Below are positions 16,392 to 19,156 of a stretch of DNA of 19,156 bases, piece after piece. Position 1 is the stretch's first letter, and the number at the start of each line of letters is the position of its first letter. A program made the position numbers and the translations under genes. Origin of the DNA: Gonapodya prolifera JEL478 (Eukaryota > Monoblepharomycota > Monoblepharidomycetes > Monoblepharidales > Gonapodyaceae); contig KQ965754.1 of NCBI GenBank assembly GCA_001574975.1, forward strand, positions 82,326 to 101,481. Direction: 5' to 3'. The notes under the pieces are model-generated. The model saw only the letters and a program-made list of their open reading frames with translations. It was not told the origin of the DNA and did no database searches.

Positions 16392-19156
16392 ATGGCGAGC
16401 ACGCTCCCGGAACCGCTCTTGGACCTTCTCACGACGTTCAGAAAGCTGGACGGACCGGGCGCTACCGCAAAGAAACCCAGTTTCAGGTCTTCGTCGTTCT
16501 TGACACGCACATTCGCTTCCATCGGCGGAGTCGTGCTCGCAGGATACACGTTCAACCAAGTTCGAAAATATCAAGAGAAGCAGAGGAAACGTACCCGTCA
16601 ACCCAGCACGTACGAACTTAAAAAGGATAATACATCCGGCAAGTCGAAGAACTCCAAAGCGGACGATAAAGTCGCAGTGAACGCTGAGTTCTGGAAACGA
16701 CTGCGTTTCCTCTTGAAAATATGTATTCCAAGCTTGCGGAGTAAGGAAGCCGGAGTTGTTCTTCTCCACACCATCTTTTTGGTTGCGAGGACTTGGCTGT
16801 CAGTAGTGGTTGCCGACCTCGATGGCATGATTGTCCGGCATTTGGTCAGTGCTTTTTTTCACTGGATGTTGATAGCTGCTTCATTCGTTTCAATATTAGA
16901 TCGCTGCGAACTGGCGAGGATTCGCTCGGGGTATCCTCTTTTGGTTTTTGATTGCTATTCCCGCAACGTTCACCAATTCAATGGTGAGAATCCCATGATG
17001 CAGAGAAGTGTTGCGCATGTCACACCTTCTTTGCGAAAGATCAAATACTTCCAGTCGAAGCTGGCCGTGGACTTTCGGTCCCGCTTGACGGACCATGTAC
17101 ACAATCTGTACCTTTCGAAAAACACGTATTACAAGGTCTTGAATTTGGATAATCGGATTGAGGGACCCGATCAGCACATCACCACGGACATCAACCGTTT
17201 CGCGACTGCTCTTGCCAATCTTTATTCCAACTTGGGAAAGCCTATCCTTGATATCCTTATCTTCAACTACCAGCTCGCCATCAACATCGGAACTTTGGGA
17301 ACGTGGGGTCTCGCTTTGAACTACATTGTCACATTTTCTGCTATTCGATTAGCGACACCACCGTTTGGGAAAATGGCAGCTAGGGAAGCGAAACTGGAGG
17401 GAGATTTTCGATACGCCCATTCCAGAATAATCACCAATGCTGAAGAGATCGCATTTTACAATGGCGGCGGTCTAGAATTATCGATTCTTTCTCGAACCTA
17501 CAGAAGCTTGATTTCGCATATCAATGATATTTACACCATCCGAATTGCGTACAATATGGTGAGTGCTGAACTGTATGCTCCTGTTAGAGCGCGTAACTGA
17601 CCACGCTGCAAAGTTTGAGGACTTCGTCATCAAATATTCTTGGTCTGCAGTTGGACTTATGATTGCCGCGGTTCCAGTTTTTTTTCCGAATGTCGCTGGT
17701 CGCAAGATGAAATCGCTCATGGAGAAAACCGAAGCAGAAGAAGCTTCCGCGATCCTCGGTTCATCCGACGAGACCGAGGCGCAACCCCGATTGAACAAGA
17801 AAATGGGTGCTAACACACAAAGCTTTGTTACCAATAAACGGTAAGAAACGCTTGTTCTGTTGGAATGACATGAGGCATTGAATCTCATCATCCGTCGCTG
17901 GGGACTTTTAGTTTGATGGTGTCTCTCGCGGACGCTGGCGGTCGAATCATGTACAGCTACAAGGAGCTTGCAGAGCTTGCTGGATACACTTCACGCGTCT
18001 ACTCGCTCATTCAAGTTCTGCAAGAGTTGAATTCTGGAAAGTTCACTCACCCCAGACCAACGCGCGCAAGTAGCACTGATTTGACGACGGAAGTGTCAGC
18101 AACCGCGAATCCGACTGTAAAAAATATCTTGGACATCGAGCAATTGGAAGGAACGGTGGATTTCAACTCAACAGGTGATTATCGAACGTCACAGAACACT
18201 GAAAGGCTGTCTCACATGACTTCCCTTGTCTTGCAGACATTGCCTTCGATGACGTCCCCATCGTGACACCATTCGGTGATACTCTACTTGTTAGGGAGTT
18301 GGACTTCTCCATTCGCCCCGGAGAGCACTTAATGATATCGGGACCTAACGGTAAGAGTGTCGCAAGTACTTTGAGGACTCGATAAGGTGTCGACAACGTG
18401 TGCACTATTCTTTAGGCAGCGGAAAAACTTCCATAATGCGGACGCTTGCTGGACTATGGGTCAGTATTTCGTGGACCTCAGTGTGGCTATCACAAGTGTT
18501 CATGATTCTTTGTTTGGTTACACTCTAGCCATTGTTTCGCGGGAAGCTCCAAAGACCGGAGAAGGGCCTCTCTTCCATATTCTTTGTTCCTCAGCGTGCC
18601 TATCTTCCCATTGGTACCTTGAGAGATCAGGTTGGTTTTGATGAGCTTGACTTCTGAGAAGGCTATAGTTCTTTAATTCATGATTCCCAACCTGAAGATT
18701 ATTTATCCGCACAATGAGGCGGAGATGATGCAGTCCGGTAGAACCGACCAAGAATTGATCCAAATTTTGAAAACTGTGTATTTGGAATACCTCGCGGAGC
18801 GAGAGGGAGGATTCGACGTTGTCAAAGAGTGGAAGGTAACTAAGCACCATACAGCGATTCAATAATTACTGCAGAACTAATAACGTTCCGCCATCTCACC
18901 CTCAGGATGTGTTTTCTGGAGGAGAGAAGCAGCGTATCCAGCTCGCAAGACTGTTCTATCACCGGCCCCAGTGGGCTGTTTTGGACGACGCTACCTCCGC
19001 TGTGTCTACTGATGTCGAAGGGTTGCTCTACAGTGCTTGCAAAGATCTTGGAGTGACGATTGTGTCCATCTCGCATCGGCCAGCGTTGTTGAAGCATCAC
19101 CACTGGCTTCTTCGAATCGGTGAAGGGCCAGAGGGAACGGACTGGGTGTTGGAATC
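16392..19156 (+). CDS. Peroxisomal ABC half-transporter, subfamily D (Pxa/ABCD-like), 3' end cut by window
   Basis: Ten exons join in phase: 16392-16844, 16900-16983, 17040-17558, 17614-17840, 17912-18174, 18237-18350, 18416-18459, 18529-18630, 18698-18835 and 18906-19156, giving 731 residues to the edge. Order: a basic N-terminus with one hydrophobic segment; then a transmembrane domain with [34 protein letters not shown] and [20 protein letters not shown]. An EAA-like [11 protein letters not shown] follows, then one nucleotide-binding domain. Walker A is GPNGSGKTS (551-559, split by intron 6), followed by [16 protein letters not shown]. The ABC signature is FSGGEKQR (651-658), Walker B is [12 protein letters not shown] (671-682) and the H-loop is SISHRP. 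The DVEG after Walker B is typical of ABCD. These proteins pair as half-transporters and import long-chain acyl-CoA into peroxisomes for beta-oxidation. Walker B carries Asp (676) where the catalytic Glu is usual. ATG 16392 fits the family; 101 bp separate it from the SWT1-like stop. Confidence 0.92.

Noticed and set aside
16845-16899. Continuous open frame through 16320-17600 as one exon of the ABC transporter
   Set aside because: Two stop-free introns (16845-16899, 16984-17039) are hidden in it. Removing them restores [11 protein letters not shown]...ATFTNSM, the expected ABCD segment; reading through gives unrelated sequence.
1-19156. Alternative genetic code with TAG read as sense, suggested by three in-frame TAGs
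   Set aside because: TAG also ends well-supported genes (9070 and 16289), and other lesions are frameshifts and TGA codons, so recoding is not needed.
1-19156. Transposons, CRISPR arrays, tRNA or rRNA genes
   Set aside because: No terminal repeats, transposase or reverse-transcriptase motifs, regularly spaced repeats, or cloverleaf-like sequence were seen by eye; a covariance-model scan was not possible.

Overview
The window reads as nuclear DNA of a filamentous fungus, most likely a basidiomycete (Agaricomycete-like). Genes are dense, lie on both strands and are cut by many short introns, mostly 50-110 nt with GTRNGY-type donors, CTNA-type branch sites and YAG acceptors. The protein families are typically eukaryotic or fungal. 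I see no prokaryotic operon structure, tRNA, rRNA, transposon or CRISPR. All exon coordinates come from manual splice-site and reading-phase reconstruction.

Layout: (1) 1-892 (+), the 3' end of a Trf4/PAPD5-type non-canonical poly(A) polymerase gene carrying an in-frame TAG. (2) 1081-~4861 (-), a large multi-exon gene for an unrecognised, mostly helical protein, with several breaks in frame. (3) 5127-6889 (-), an intact four-exon gene for a SWIRM-domain chromatin protein. (4) 7374-8677 (-), an intact seven-exon gene for the U2 snRNP protein SF3B4/Sap49. (5) 9070-12148 (-), an intact 18-exon gene for an APC-superfamily amino-acid/GABA-type permease of 517 residues. It includes three consecutive micro-exons of 17, 10 and 11 nt. 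(6) 12557-14175 (+), a broken gene for an Fe(II)/2-oxoglutarate-type oxygenase whose metal-ligand motifs are still visible. (7) 14304-16291 (+), a SWT1-like PIN-domain RNA endonuclease gene with several frame breaks. (8) 16392-19156 (+), a peroxisomal half-size ABC transporter of subfamily D (fatty acyl-CoA import), running off the right edge.

Four genes (3, 4, 5, 8) reconstruct with no frame break over about 6.1 kb of coding sequence, while genes 2, 6 and 7 each need several repairs and gene 1 has one in-frame stop. Base-level sequencing error spread evenly over the window would not give this pattern. Real decay, or patches of poor sequence, are the two explanations to separate.

The genes do not form a pathway. 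They look like ordinary fungal housekeeping neighbours: RNA surveillance (Trf4, Swt1), splicing (SF3B4), chromatin (SWIRM), nutrient transport (permease) and peroxisomal lipid import (ABCD). The most distinctive feature is the micro-exon cluster of the permease. Others are the 17-bp tandem duplication sitting on a likely splice acceptor, an 18-bp sequence shared by two gene upstream regions, and the clustered gene breakage.
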